Part shown: one piece after another, positions 37,320 through 46,023 of the stretch
Numbering within the stretch: position 1 is the first letter of the stretch
Layout: each line of letters starts with the position of its first letter
Source of the DNA: Methanosarcina sp. ERenArc_MAG2
Lineage (GTDB): Archaea; Halobacteriota; Methanosarcinia; Methanosarcinales; Methanosarcinaceae
Assembly: GCA_023955635.1 (NCBI GenBank)
Contig: JAMXHR010000017.1
Coordinates: forward strand, 372,001-436,000
Direction: 5' to 3'
DNA length: 64,000 bases
The notes under the pieces: generated by a model
Databases searched by the model: none
Told to the model about the DNA's origin: nothing
The model's input: the letters and a program-made list of their open reading frames with translations, nothing else
Position numbers and translations under genes: made by a program

Positions 37320-39200
37320 TTGAAAAAAATTACATGCGATAAAACACACAGAGGGTGTGTCCTCATGAAAGCTTTCGGAATACCGGTGCTGGTGCTTTTA
37401 ATGCTGGTGAATATCACAGGTGCAGTGCCATTTGCATATATTACGAACTCTGCCAATGATACTGTCTCTGTAATTGACATGGCAACAAACAATGTAACAA
37501 CCACAGTGCCTGTAGGGAGTGGTCCTGGAGGAGTTGCAGTCACTTCAGATGAAAAAATGGTATATGTGGCGAACTCTAACGACGGGACGGTCTCGGTAAT
37601 TGACACAGGCACAAACACTGTTATATCTACTGTGAATATAGGAACCGAAAGTGGTCCTACGGGAGTTGCCGTTAACCCGGCGGGAACAAAGGGATATGTA
37701 GTCGGTAATAACGGAACTGTCTCGGTAATCGATAGAGCCACAAATAATGTTACAGCCACGATGCCTGTAGGAAGTGGCCCTGGGGGAGTTGCAATCACAC
37801 CGGATGGAACAAAAGTATATGTGGCGAACTCTAACGACGGGACTGTCTCGATAATTGACACAGGCACAAACAATGTCACAGCCACGATGCCTGTAGGAAG
37901 TGGCCCTGGGGGAGTTGCAATCACACCGGATGGAACAAAAGTATATGTGGCGAACTCTAACGACGGGACTGTCTCGGTAATTGACACAGGCACAAACAAT
38001 GTCACAGCCACGATAAATGTAGAAAACTATCTTTCGGGAGTTGCGGCCAATTCGGCAGGAACAAATGGATATATAGCGAATATCGTCAGCAACATCATCT
38101 CGGTAATTAAAATGGAAAATAATGTTACATCCACATCGAATGCAGCAGGACAGCTTGTGGGAGTTGCTGTCAACACTGCAGGAACAAAGGTATATGTAGC
38201 GAACTCTAACGACGGGACGGTCTCTGTAATTGACACGGCTACAAACAATGTAACAGCCACGGTGAATGTAGGAAACAAGCCTGCAGGAGTTGCAGTCACA
38301 CCGGATGGAACAAAGGTATGTGTAGCAAACTACGGAAGCAACACTGTCTCTGTAATTGACACGGCAACAAATACTGTTACAACCACGACGAAAGTGGGAG
38401 GTGGCCCTTGTGGAGTTGCATTGAACCCAGCAGTAGAAAAACCATTATTTTCGGTTGCAAACTTCAGCAGCAACGTCACTTCCGGAATCATGCCATTAAC
38501 TGTCTCTTTTACCGACACCAGTACAGGATCTCCCGCTTCATGGAAATGGAGTTTTGGAGATGGTAATAATTCAACTGATCAAAATCCAGTATATACATAT
38601 AGTAAAATTGGAAAATACACTGTTAAGTTATCAGAAAATAATTCTGCGGGCATTAGTAGGGTAACAAAATCGAAGTATATAACTGTCACAAATGGTGTGG
38701 TAGCTCCAAATGCCAATTTTATAGCTTCTTTTACTGATGGAAAAGCACCACTGGAAGTGACATTTACCGATACCAGTACAGGATCTCCAGCTTCATGGAA
38801 ATGGAGTTTTGGAGATGGTAATAATTCAACTGATCAAAATCCTGCCAACGTATATAGTAAAGCCGGAAATTATACTGTTAAATTAACAGTAAATAATTCT
38901 GCGGGTAGTAGTATGGCAACAAAATCGAAGTATATAAACGTCCTGATCCCCCCAGTTGCGGCTTTTTCGGCATCTCCTACTAAAGGAAAAGCTCCATTAA
39001 CAGTGACATTCAAAGATAAGAGTAAAGGATCCCCATCCTCAGGGACATGGAGTTTTGGAGATGGAAACACTTCAGAAGCTGAGAATCCTGTAAATATATA
39101 CAGTAAAGCAGGAAATTACACAGTAACATTTACAGCAACCAATGCTGCAGGTAATAATACGACAATGAAGTCTGAATATATTAAAGTGAACAAAAAGTGA
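37320..39200 (+). CDS. Secreted YVTN propeller protein with three PKD domains
   Basis: The product has 626 residues from TTG 37320 (GGGAGA seven bases upstream); ATG 37365 is also in frame and begins the hydrophobic core MKAFGIPVLVLLMLV directly. The signal peptide differs from the other island proteins. About eight YVTN blades follow (VSVIDTGTNNVTATMPVG, AITPDGTKVYVANSNDG), two of them near-identical at DNA level (37770-37990). Blade six is degenerate (ISVIKMENNVTS). Three PKD domains come next (WKWSFGDGNNSTDQNP twice, then GTWSFGDGNTSEAENP). It ends KVNKK without the NTRPGIYS tail or an anchor. Presumed extracellular. Confidence 0.87.
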   Translation: MKKITCDKTHRGCVLMKAFGIPVLVLLMLVNITGAVPFAYITNSANDTVSVIDMATNNVTTTVPVGSGPGGVAVTSDEKMVYVANSNDGTVSVIDTGTNTVISTVNIGTESGPTGVAVNPAGTKGYVVGNNGTVSVIDRATNNVTATMPVGSGPGGVAITPDGTKVYVANSNDGTVSIIDTGTNNVTATMPVGSGPGGVAITPDGTKVYVANSNDGTVSVIDTGTNNVTATINVENYLSGVAANSAGTNGYIANIVSNIISVIKMENNVTSTSNAAGQLVGVAVNTAGTKVYVANSNDGTVSVIDTATNNVTATVNVGNKPAGVAVTPDGTKVCVANYGSNTVSVIDTATNTVTTTTKVGGGPCGVALNPAVEKPLFSVANFSSNVTSGIMPLTVSFTDTSTGSPASWKWSFGDGNNSTDQNPVYTYSKIGKYTVKLSENNSAGISRVTKSKYITVTNGVVAPNANFIASFTDGKAPLEVTFTDTSTGSPASWKWSFGDGNNSTDQNPANVYSKAGNYTVKLTVNNSAGSSMATKSKYINVLIPPVAAFSASPTKGKAPLTVTFKDKSKGSPSSGTWSFGDGNTSEAENPVNIYSKAGNYTVTFTATNAAGNNTTMKSEYIKVNKK

Positions 39201-40431
39201 ATGTCTTAATTGATAAAATAATAAAAAGGTCAAGCTTAAAGAGGAGTGGGGGAATTATTGACCAGATCAACCAAAAAATTTATTCGCTGCTTCGAGTGGG
39301 TAGTTCATATTTTCTTTCTGAATGTGAGAGTGAAATATCTACTATTTAAAAACATTTGTTGTGAGATCTCACATTCAACTGACTTTCCGCAGATGTCCTT
39401 TCAATTTTCATAATTTTTCCTGCTATCGTTTTTTCTGAAAACCGACTTGGTTACTCAAAATGTGTTTTTGAATTTTTTCCAAAACTTTCGACCTTTTGCC
39501 TTCATTTAGGACTTATAGCAGCCATTTTCTTAAGCTTCAGTAAAGATAATAACTGCAAATTTTCGAATATTTCTCCAAAAACGATAACAGGAAAAATGTT
39601 ATTTTTTTGAAGACATCTGCGGAAAGTCAGATGCAAGGTCGATTGTTATTTTTCTGACATGATAACTTTCGAACTATGCAATTATGTTCAACCCATATAA
39701 AACAGCGAAGAGCTATTCAAAATTTGGGAAATGAGTTTCCCAGAATCTCTACCAGATTATTTTGCCGTCCGGTGCTTTAATTGCTTTCTTACTGATGCAT
39801 ACTTAATGTTTTTAGAATCAAATTCCCATTGTGTTTTAATCCGTGTTTTTCAACAACTCATCCTCTAAATTGAGTTTCTTAACTTCTTTTAAGTCCTTTT
39901 GGAATTCTTAATCAGTGCCTACAATTGAAGTATTTTTATTTAGGGCTCAACGATTAATTGAAAAATCAATATCAATAACCCTTCCAATGTTCTAATAATA
40001 AATCTCTTAATTAATTATTTTGTACTTTATTCTATACATCAAATACTTAATAATAAAAATATATTAAATGTGGAAAGTACTTTATATAAGGGCAAATCTA
40101 TCTTTATATTTAGTAAATGTTGAGAATATTTTGCTCTTAAGCGAAGAGATTTTTGCAGCCTCCTTTCAGCAAAATCAATGCTAGATTTTGAATAACCCAC
40201 AGCACATTAAACAGATCTGAATAACTTAAACCTATATTCGGTAAGTTGACATTAAGATTTGGATCTTTCTCAGGATAGTGCTTTTAGATATCACATAAAT
40301 TTGTACTGTATTTGAAACTGGTTAATATATGGCCAAAATCTTACTATTTGTGTGGAGTAGCGAACCATTTTTGTAATAATGTTTAGTATGGGGAGTAATG
40401 TGTTTCCTCCAGAACACTATCATTAAACATC
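39201..40431. other. Long spacer with inverted-repeat elements
   Basis: No gene supported. TGAATGTGAGA (39319-39329) and TCTCACATTCA (39367-39377) form a perfect inverted repeat that abuts the MITE at 39379-39630. Text near 39830-39910 matches the island's flanking repeat (GTTTTTCAACAACTCATCC, GAGTTTCTTAACTTCTTTTAAG). From 39960 on it is A/T-rich. Confidence 0.5.
39379..39630. repeat. MITE-like element with perfect 19-base inverted repeats (family C)
   Basis: CTGACTTTCCGCAGATGTC (39379-39397) and GACATCTGCGGAAAGTCAG (39612-39630) are perfect inverted ends. Similarity continues inward with gaps (TTTTTCCTG.TATCGTTTTT). Total 252 bases, non-coding. No target duplication is obvious. One copy in the window. 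Confidence 0.85.
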
Positions 40432-40459
40432 TTCGGCAGGGAACAAGTTCCCTGCCGAA
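40432..40459 (+). other. Strong GC-rich hairpin just upstream of the 11-PKD protein gene
   Basis: TTCGGCAGGGAAC (40432-40444) and GTTCCCTGCCGAA (40447-40459) are a perfect 13-base inverted repeat with a two-base loop. With one bulged base it extends through AACAT/ATGTT. It lies 30 bases before the start codon, replacing most of the shared leader but leaving its last ~25 bases (AAAGATAAAGGAGTAGAATAC). Confidence 0.9.
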
Positions 40460-40489
40460 TGTTGGACGAAAGATAAAGGAGTAGAATAC

Positions 40490-43400
40490 ATGAAAACGAA
40501 CGAAAAACTGTATTCAGTAGCTTTAGCCTCAGCAGCCATTGTTTTATTTTTAATTTTTGTTTTATCTACTGCATCGGCAGCTACTACGCAAATTGCTTCA
40601 AAAGCAGTGCCATATGCGTATATTACGAATAGCGGAGGCACTACTGTCTCTGTAATTGATACATCCACAAACAAGATTACAGCCACGGTGGATATAGGCT
40701 CCAGTCCTTACGGAGTTGCAGTCAACCCTGCGGGAACAAAAGTATATGTGGCGAGCGACGGCAGCGACACTGTCTCTGTAATTGACACAGCCACAAACAA
40801 GGTTACAGCCACTGTGCCTGTAGGATCTCATCCTTGGGGAGTTGCGGTAAACCCTGCGGGAACAAAGGTATATGTGGCGAACGAAGGCGGTGGTACTGTC
40901 TCGGTAATTGACACTGCAACCAACAAGGTTACAGCCACTGTGCCTGTAGGAAATTATCCTTGTGGAGTTGCAGTCAACCCTGCGGGAACAAAAGTATATG
41001 TGGTGAACACTCTCGATAACAGTATCTCTATAGTTGACACGGCCACAAACAAGGTTACAGCCACTGTACCTGTAGGAAATGTTCCTACTGGAGTTGCGGT
41101 AAACCCTGCGGGAACAAAAGTATATGTGACGAATGAGCACGATGTTTCTGTAGTTGACACAGCTACAAATAAGGTTACAGCCACAGTGAATGTAGGAAGT
41201 TACCCCTGGGGAGTTGCGGTCAATCCGGCGGGAACAAAAGTATATGTGACGAATTATGGGGACAACACTGTCTCTGTAGTTGACACAGCCACAAACAAGA
41301 TTACAGCCACTGTGCCTGTAGGAGATTATCCTTTAGGAATTGCCATCAATCTGGAGGGAACAAAGGTATATGTAGCGAACGAAGAAAGCAGCACTGTCTC
41401 CGTAATTGACACAGCAACAAACAAGGTCGTAGCCACTGTACCTGTAGGAAAAGATCCTGTTGCCTTCGGGCAGTTTATGGGTTCTATCCCAGTAAAAGCC
41501 CCAATACTTCCTGTTGCAAACTTCGGGGGATCGCCAGTTTCAGGAAAAGCACCATTAAGCGTTGCCTTTACGGACACCAGCACAGGCTCTCCAACGTCAT
41601 GGAAATGGAATTTCGGAGACGGAACTAGTTCAACTCAGCAGAGTCCAACGCATAAATATTCTGCAGCAGGAAATTACATAGTAATACTTACAGCAACCAA
41701 TGCTGCAGGCAGCAATACGGTAACAAAATCAAGTTATATAAAAGTGACATCTACTTTGCAAATTCCAGTTGCAAGTTTCACCAGCAATATAACATCAGGA
41801 AATGTACCATTAAGTGTTGCCTTTACTGACAAAAGTACAGGCTCTCCAACTTCGTGGAAATGGAGTTTTGGAGATGGATCTGAAATAATAGATGGAAATA
41901 CTTCAGACTATCAGAATCCAACTCATGTTTATTCAAAAGCTGGAACTTATACGGTAAAAGAGACAGCAATTAATGCAGTGGGTAGAAACACAGTAACTAA
42001 AACCAATTATATAAACGTGACAACAGCTCCAAAACCAGTTGCTGCATTTTCTGCGTCTCCAACATCAGGAAATACACCATTAAGCGTTGCCTTTACTGAC
42101 AAAAGTACAGGCTCTCCAACTTCATGGAAATGGACTTTTGGAGACGGAACATCTTCAACGGTAAAGAGTCCAAAGCATACATATTCTGCAGCAGGAAATT
42201 ATACTATAAAGCTTACAGCAACGAATGCTGCAGGCAGTAATACGGTAACAAAATCCAATAATATAAAAGTGACAACAGCTTCGCAAATTCCGGTTGCAAG
42301 CTTCACCAGTAATGCAACATCAGGGAATGCTCCACTGTCTGTGAAATTTACTGACAAAAGCACTGGTTCCCCTACCGAATGGAAATGGAGTTTTGGAGAT
42401 GGATCTGAAATAATAGATGGAAATACTTCAGACTATCAGAATCCAACTCATGTTTATTCAAAAGCTGGAACTTATACGGTAAAAGAGACAGCAATTAATG
42501 CAGTGGGTAGAAACACAGTAACTAAATCCAATTATATAAACGTGACAACAGTTCCGAAACCAGTTGCTGCATTTTCTGCGTCCCCAACATCAGGAAATAC
42601 ACCATTAAGCGTTGCCTTTACCGACAAAAGTACAGGCTCTCCAACTTCATGGAAATGGACTTTTGGAGACGGAACATCTTCAACGGTAAAGAGTCCAAAG
42701 CATACATATTCTGCAAAAGGGAATTACACAGTAACACTTACAGCAACGAATGCTGCAGGCAGTAATACGGTAACTAAAACCAATTATATAAACGTGACAA
42801 CAGCTCCAAAACCAGTTGCTGCATTTTCTGCGTCCCCAACATCAGGAAATACACCATTAAGCGTTACCTTTACTGACAAAAGTACAGGCTCTCCAACTTC
42901 ATGGAAATGGACTTTTGGAGACGGAACATCTTCAACGGTAAAGAGTCCAAAGCATACATATTCTGCAAAAGGGAATTACACAGTAACACTTACAGCAACG
43001 AATGCTGCAGGCAGTAATACGGTAACAAAATCAAGTTATATAAAAGTAACAACCGTTCCAAAACCAGTTGCTGCATTTTCTGCGTCTCCAACATCAGGAA
43101 ATACACCATTAAACGTTGCCTTTACTGACAAAAGTACAGGCTCTCCAACTTCATGGAAATGGACTTTTGGAGACGGCAGTAGTTCAACTCAGCAGAGTCC
43201 AACGTATAAATATTCCGCAGCAGGAAATTATACTATAAAGCTTACAGCAACGAATGCTGCAGGCAGTAATACGGTAACAAAATCCAATTATATAAAAATA
43301 ACAACAGTTCCAAAACCAGTTGCTGCATTCTCTGCGTCTCCAACATCAGGAAATACACCATTAAGCGTTGCCTTTACTGACAAAAGTACAGGCTCTCCAA

Positions 43401-44332
43401 CTTCATGGAAATGGACTTTTGGAGACGGAACATCTTCAACGGTAAAGAGTCCAAAGCATACATATTCTGCAGCAGGAAATTACACAGTAATACTTACAGC
43501 AACCAATGCTGCAGGCAGTAATACGGTAACAAAATCCAATTATATAAAAGTGACATCAGCTTCGCAAATTCCGGTTGCAGACTTCTGGGGCTTGACGCTC
43601 TCAGGAAAAGCACCACTGAATGTCTTATTTACTGAAACCAGCACAGGTTCTCCGACCTCATGGAAATGGAATTTCGGAGATGGGACATCTTCAACGGTAA
43701 AAAGTCCAACGCATACATATTCTGCAGCAGGAAATTACACAGTAACACTTACAGCAACCAACGTTGCAGGCAGTAATACCAAGACCAAATTCCAATATAT
43801 AAAAGTGACATCAGCTTCGCAAATTCCGGTTGCTGTATTCTCCGCTTCCTCAACATCAGGAAATGCACCATTAAGCGTTGTCTTTACTGACAAAAGTACA
43901 GGTTCTCCAACTTCATGGAAATGGAATTTCGGAGACGGAGCTAGTTCAACGGTAAAGAGTCCAAAGCATACATATTCTGCAGCAGGAAATTACACAGTAA
44001 CACTTACGGCAACCAATGCAGAAGGCAGTAATACGGTAACAAAATCCAATTATATAAAAGTGACAGCTACTTCGCAAATTCCGGTTGCAGACTTCTGGGG
44101 CTTGACGCTCTCAGGAAAAGCACCCCTGAATGTCTTATTTACTGAAACCAGCACAGGTTCTCCGACCTCATGGAAATGGAATTTCGGAGACGGGACATCT
44201 TCAACGGTAAAAAGTCCAACGCATACATATTCTGCAGCAGGAAATTACACAGTAACACTTACAGCAACCAACGTTGCAGGCAGTAATACCAAGACCAAAT
44301 TCCAATATATAAAAGTGACATCAGCTTCGTAA
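40490..44332 (+). CDS. Secreted YVTN propeller protein with eleven PKD domains
   Basis: The product has 1,280 residues. The signal peptide (VALASAAIVLFLIFV, cleavage near TASAA) and a seven-bladed YVTN propeller (GVAVNPAGTKVYVTN, VSVVDTATNKVTATV) are followed by eleven PKD domains of three subtypes. These are KPVAAFSASPTSG (five), IPVASFTSN with an eight-residue SEIIDGNT insertion (two), and IPVADFWGL (two), plus two singletons. Domains nine and eleven are identical in protein, with only two silent base differences. The protein ends TSAS where every earlier linker continues QIPVA: the codon is TAA in place of CAA. No anchor or archaeosortase signal is seen. The frame is intact over 3.8 kb. 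Confidence 0.9.
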   Translation: MKTNEKLYSVALASAAIVLFLIFVLSTASAATTQIASKAVPYAYITNSGGTTVSVIDTSTNKITATVDIGSSPYGVAVNPAGTKVYVASDGSDTVSVIDTATNKVTATVPVGSHPWGVAVNPAGTKVYVANEGGGTVSVIDTATNKVTATVPVGNYPCGVAVNPAGTKVYVVNTLDNSISIVDTATNKVTATVPVGNVPTGVAVNPAGTKVYVTNEHDVSVVDTATNKVTATVNVGSYPWGVAVNPAGTKVYVTNYGDNTVSVVDTATNKITATVPVGDYPLGIAINLEGTKVYVANEESSTVSVIDTATNKVVATVPVGKDPVAFGQFMGSIPVKAPILPVANFGGSPVSGKAPLSVAFTDTSTGSPTSWKWNFGDGTSSTQQSPTHKYSAAGNYIVILTATNAAGSNTVTKSSYIKVTSTLQIPVASFTSNITSGNVPLSVAFTDKSTGSPTSWKWSFGDGSEIIDGNTSDYQNPTHVYSKAGTYTVKETAINAVGRNTVTKTNYINVTTAPKPVAAFSASPTSGNTPLSVAFTDKSTGSPTSWKWTFGDGTSSTVKSPKHTYSAAGNYTIKLTATNAAGSNTVTKSNNIKVTTASQIPVASFTSNATSGNAPLSVKFTDKSTGSPTEWKWSFGDGSEIIDGNTSDYQNPTHVYSKAGTYTVKETAINAVGRNTVTKSNYINVTTVPKPVAAFSASPTSGNTPLSVAFTDKSTGSPTSWKWTFGDGTSSTVKSPKHTYSAKGNYTVTLTATNAAGSNTVTKTNYINVTTAPKPVAAFSASPTSGNTPLSVTFTDKSTGSPTSWKWTFGDGTSSTVKSPKHTYSAKGNYTVTLTATNAAGSNTVTKSSYIKVTTVPKPVAAFSASPTSGNTPLNVAFTDKSTGSPTSWKWTFGDGSSSTQQSPTYKYSAAGNYTIKLTATNAAGSNTVTKSNYIKITTVPKPVAAFSASPTSGNTPLSVAFTDKSTGSPTSWKWTFGDGTSSTVKSPKHTYSAAGNYTVILTATNAAGSNTVTKSNYIKVTSASQIPVADFWGLTLSGKAPLNVLFTETSTGSPTSWKWNFGDGTSSTVKSPTHTYSAAGNYTVTLTATNVAGSNTKTKFQYIKVTSASQIPVAVFSASSTSGNAPLSVVFTDKSTGSPTSWKWNFGDGASSTVKSPKHTYSAAGNYTVTLTATNAEGSNTVTKSNYIKVTATSQIPVADFWGLTLSGKAPLNVLFTETSTGSPTSWKWNFGDGTSSTVKSPTHTYSAAGNYTVTLTATNVAGSNTKTKFQYIKVTSAS

Positions 44333-44467
44333 ACCCGGTTGTAAATTAAGGGTAGTGAGGATCATTAATCAAACCTGACAAAAAGGAACATTCGCCTTGA
44401 CATGGGAATTTGAGAACAATCATTTTGCTGACTCTTGTTAGCAACTGATCCGCATTACTCATTATCT
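44333..44467. repeat. Convergent spacer with flanking repeat copy
   Basis: From about 44350 it matches the repeat after the other propeller genes (GATCATTAATCAAACCTGACAAAAAG, TTAGCAACTGATCC). The first bases (ACCCGGTTG) look like a remnant of the next PKD module cut off by the stop codon. Confidence 0.55.
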
Positions 44468-45568
44468 TTATCTTTTTCGCTTCAGGAAATAGGCCATTCC
44501 TACAGCTGTCACTGCAATTCCAAGCCCCGGACCAGGGGCCTCTTTTTCTGAAGTTGAAGTATCTACACTGGTAGCGTTTTCACCTGCTTGTTCCGTTGTT
44601 CCTACGGTTTCGTTTCCCATAATTTCCATGCCAGTTGCATTCTCCTTGCCTGCAAGGTCCTGTTCATAAGCGCTGGCATTTAGCTTACTTTCAAGTGTTT
44701 TAATTGCGGTTGGGACTTTCGGAAAAAGTGGGGACTTATCGGTTCCTCCTCCTGTTATATTGTATGAAGAGTCACAAATCCCATTGCTGTTTTCGTCAGA
44801 GCATGTTTCGCTGTAACCCTTACCTTCAGGATCTGCCCAAAAGTTCCCCGCAATGTAAGGGCCGCGGACAATATTCTGTCTTGTTACAAGGGGACTCTGC
44901 CAGATATTTCCCGGGTTTACGACTTTTTCTTCGACATTTTCGGCATTTTTGAAGTAATTGTTGAAGAAAATATTTCTGCTGCTCTCTTCAAGGGAAATTC
45001 CCTGACCGTAGTTATAGGCAACTATATTATCCTCCATGGTGTTCGAGTCTGAGCTTTCGAGCCTGATTCCTTTTTTATTAAGGGTAATGATATTGTTGCT
45101 TATGGTGTTGCTTTCGGAACTATTGAGAAGAATACCGTATTCTGCTCCCTGGGCCCTGTTGTTGTTGATATAGCAGCTTTTAACCCCTATGAGTGATATA
45201 CCTGCTTTTTCCGAGCCTTCAATGCCAAACCCGCTGAATGATACTCTGTCTACTCTGATTTCAACGGTACTTTCCTTTGGGTCGGCTGCCCTGATGACTG
45301 TATTTTCAGGGTTTCTCGAGTCAGACCAGATACTTATTTCCCTGTCTATTTTTAGGTTTTCAACATACATTCCAGGGCTTACAAAAATAGTGTCTCCGGC
45401 TTTTGCAGCATCTACTGCGGTCTGTATGGAAATATAACCCCCTTCTATTGCAGAACTTACCCTTAAGTTTGCGGCAGAAACAGCAGAACATGTACAGATA
45501 ACTGTCAGAACAATTGCAAATATTATAATCTTAAAAGCTCTTAAATTCTTTCCTTTTACTCTTCCCAT
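44468..45568 (-). CDS. Secreted NosD-like beta-helix protein with PGF-CTERM-like sorting signal
   Basis: The product has 366 residues. The signal peptide (AFKIIIFAIVLTVICTCSAVSA) leads into a parallel beta-helix (SIQTAVDAAKAGDTIFVSPGMYVENL, repeats ending NNIITLNKKGIRLESSDSNTM). The closing block is AGNFWADPEGKGYS plus a calcium-like DENSNGICD, closely parallel to the one in the protein at 32519. A Thr/Glu-rich linker (NATSVDTSTSEKE) precedes PGPGLGIAVTAVGMAYFLKRKR: a PG motif, hydrophobic stretch and basic end, the tripartite form of archaeosortase substrates. It is thus predicted to be processed and lipid-anchored. It is the only island protein with such a signal. Confidence 0.85.
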   Translation of the reverse strand: MGRVKGKNLRAFKIIIFAIVLTVICTCSAVSAANLRVSSAIEGGYISIQTAVDAAKAGDTIFVSPGMYVENLKIDREISIWSDSRNPENTVIRAADPKESTVEIRVDRVSFSGFGIEGSEKAGISLIGVKSCYINNNRAQGAEYGILLNSSESNTISNNIITLNKKGIRLESSDSNTMEDNIVAYNYGQGISLEESSRNIFFNNYFKNAENVEEKVVNPGNIWQSPLVTRQNIVRGPYIAGNFWADPEGKGYSETCSDENSNGICDSSYNITGGGTDKSPLFPKVPTAIKTLESKLNASAYEQDLAGKENATGMEIMGNETVGTTEQAGENATSVDTSTSEKEAPGPGLGIAVTAVGMAYFLKRKR

Positions 45569-46023
45569 ATTTAGTTCTCCCTTTACCTTTTTAATCTCTC
45601 ATGTCTTTTAATTAGGCTTTAGTTTTTAAAAAATTTAAGGCTCTCTTTTTTGAATTTTTATCTGCTTCTCATAAATAATTCTCTCAACACTTCTCCAAGA
45701 AAGCGATTTTATCGTGAAATTGATATCTCTTTGGGATTAGGAGTTCTGAATAATTATCCTTAAATAATAGTTTAATATCCTCTACGATAGAGAAAATTAA
45801 CTTTTAATTATTCCTTATATTAATCCGCAACTATTATTTTGCAGCTTGTCTAACTTTCATAGTCACATTATCTGGATATGATTCTCGGAACAAAGAATAT
45901 GACCTAGAATTTGTTGTAAAAGGCTGCGTTTGTGAATCTGAAATAAAACCTTAAATACCGTAAAACCTGATATACTGCAAAAATTTAATTGTTTTGTTAT
46001 TGTCTCGAATGGAGGCTTCAAAA
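45569..46023. other. Divergent promoter region
   Basis: 455 A/T-rich bases between the minus-strand beta-helix gene and rpa. No gene or strong repeat seen. GGAGG at 46011-46015 is the ribosome site for rpa. Confidence 0.45.

Noticed and set aside
37214..38011. 265-codon frame antisense to the YVTN propeller
   Set aside because: Its repeated unit is the exact mirror of the propeller blades; a byproduct of low stop density in the repeat.
39740..39840. Possible transposase fragment (SFPESLPDYFAV) in the spacer
   Set aside because: Only about 30 codons with no recognisable catalytic motif; too short to assign.
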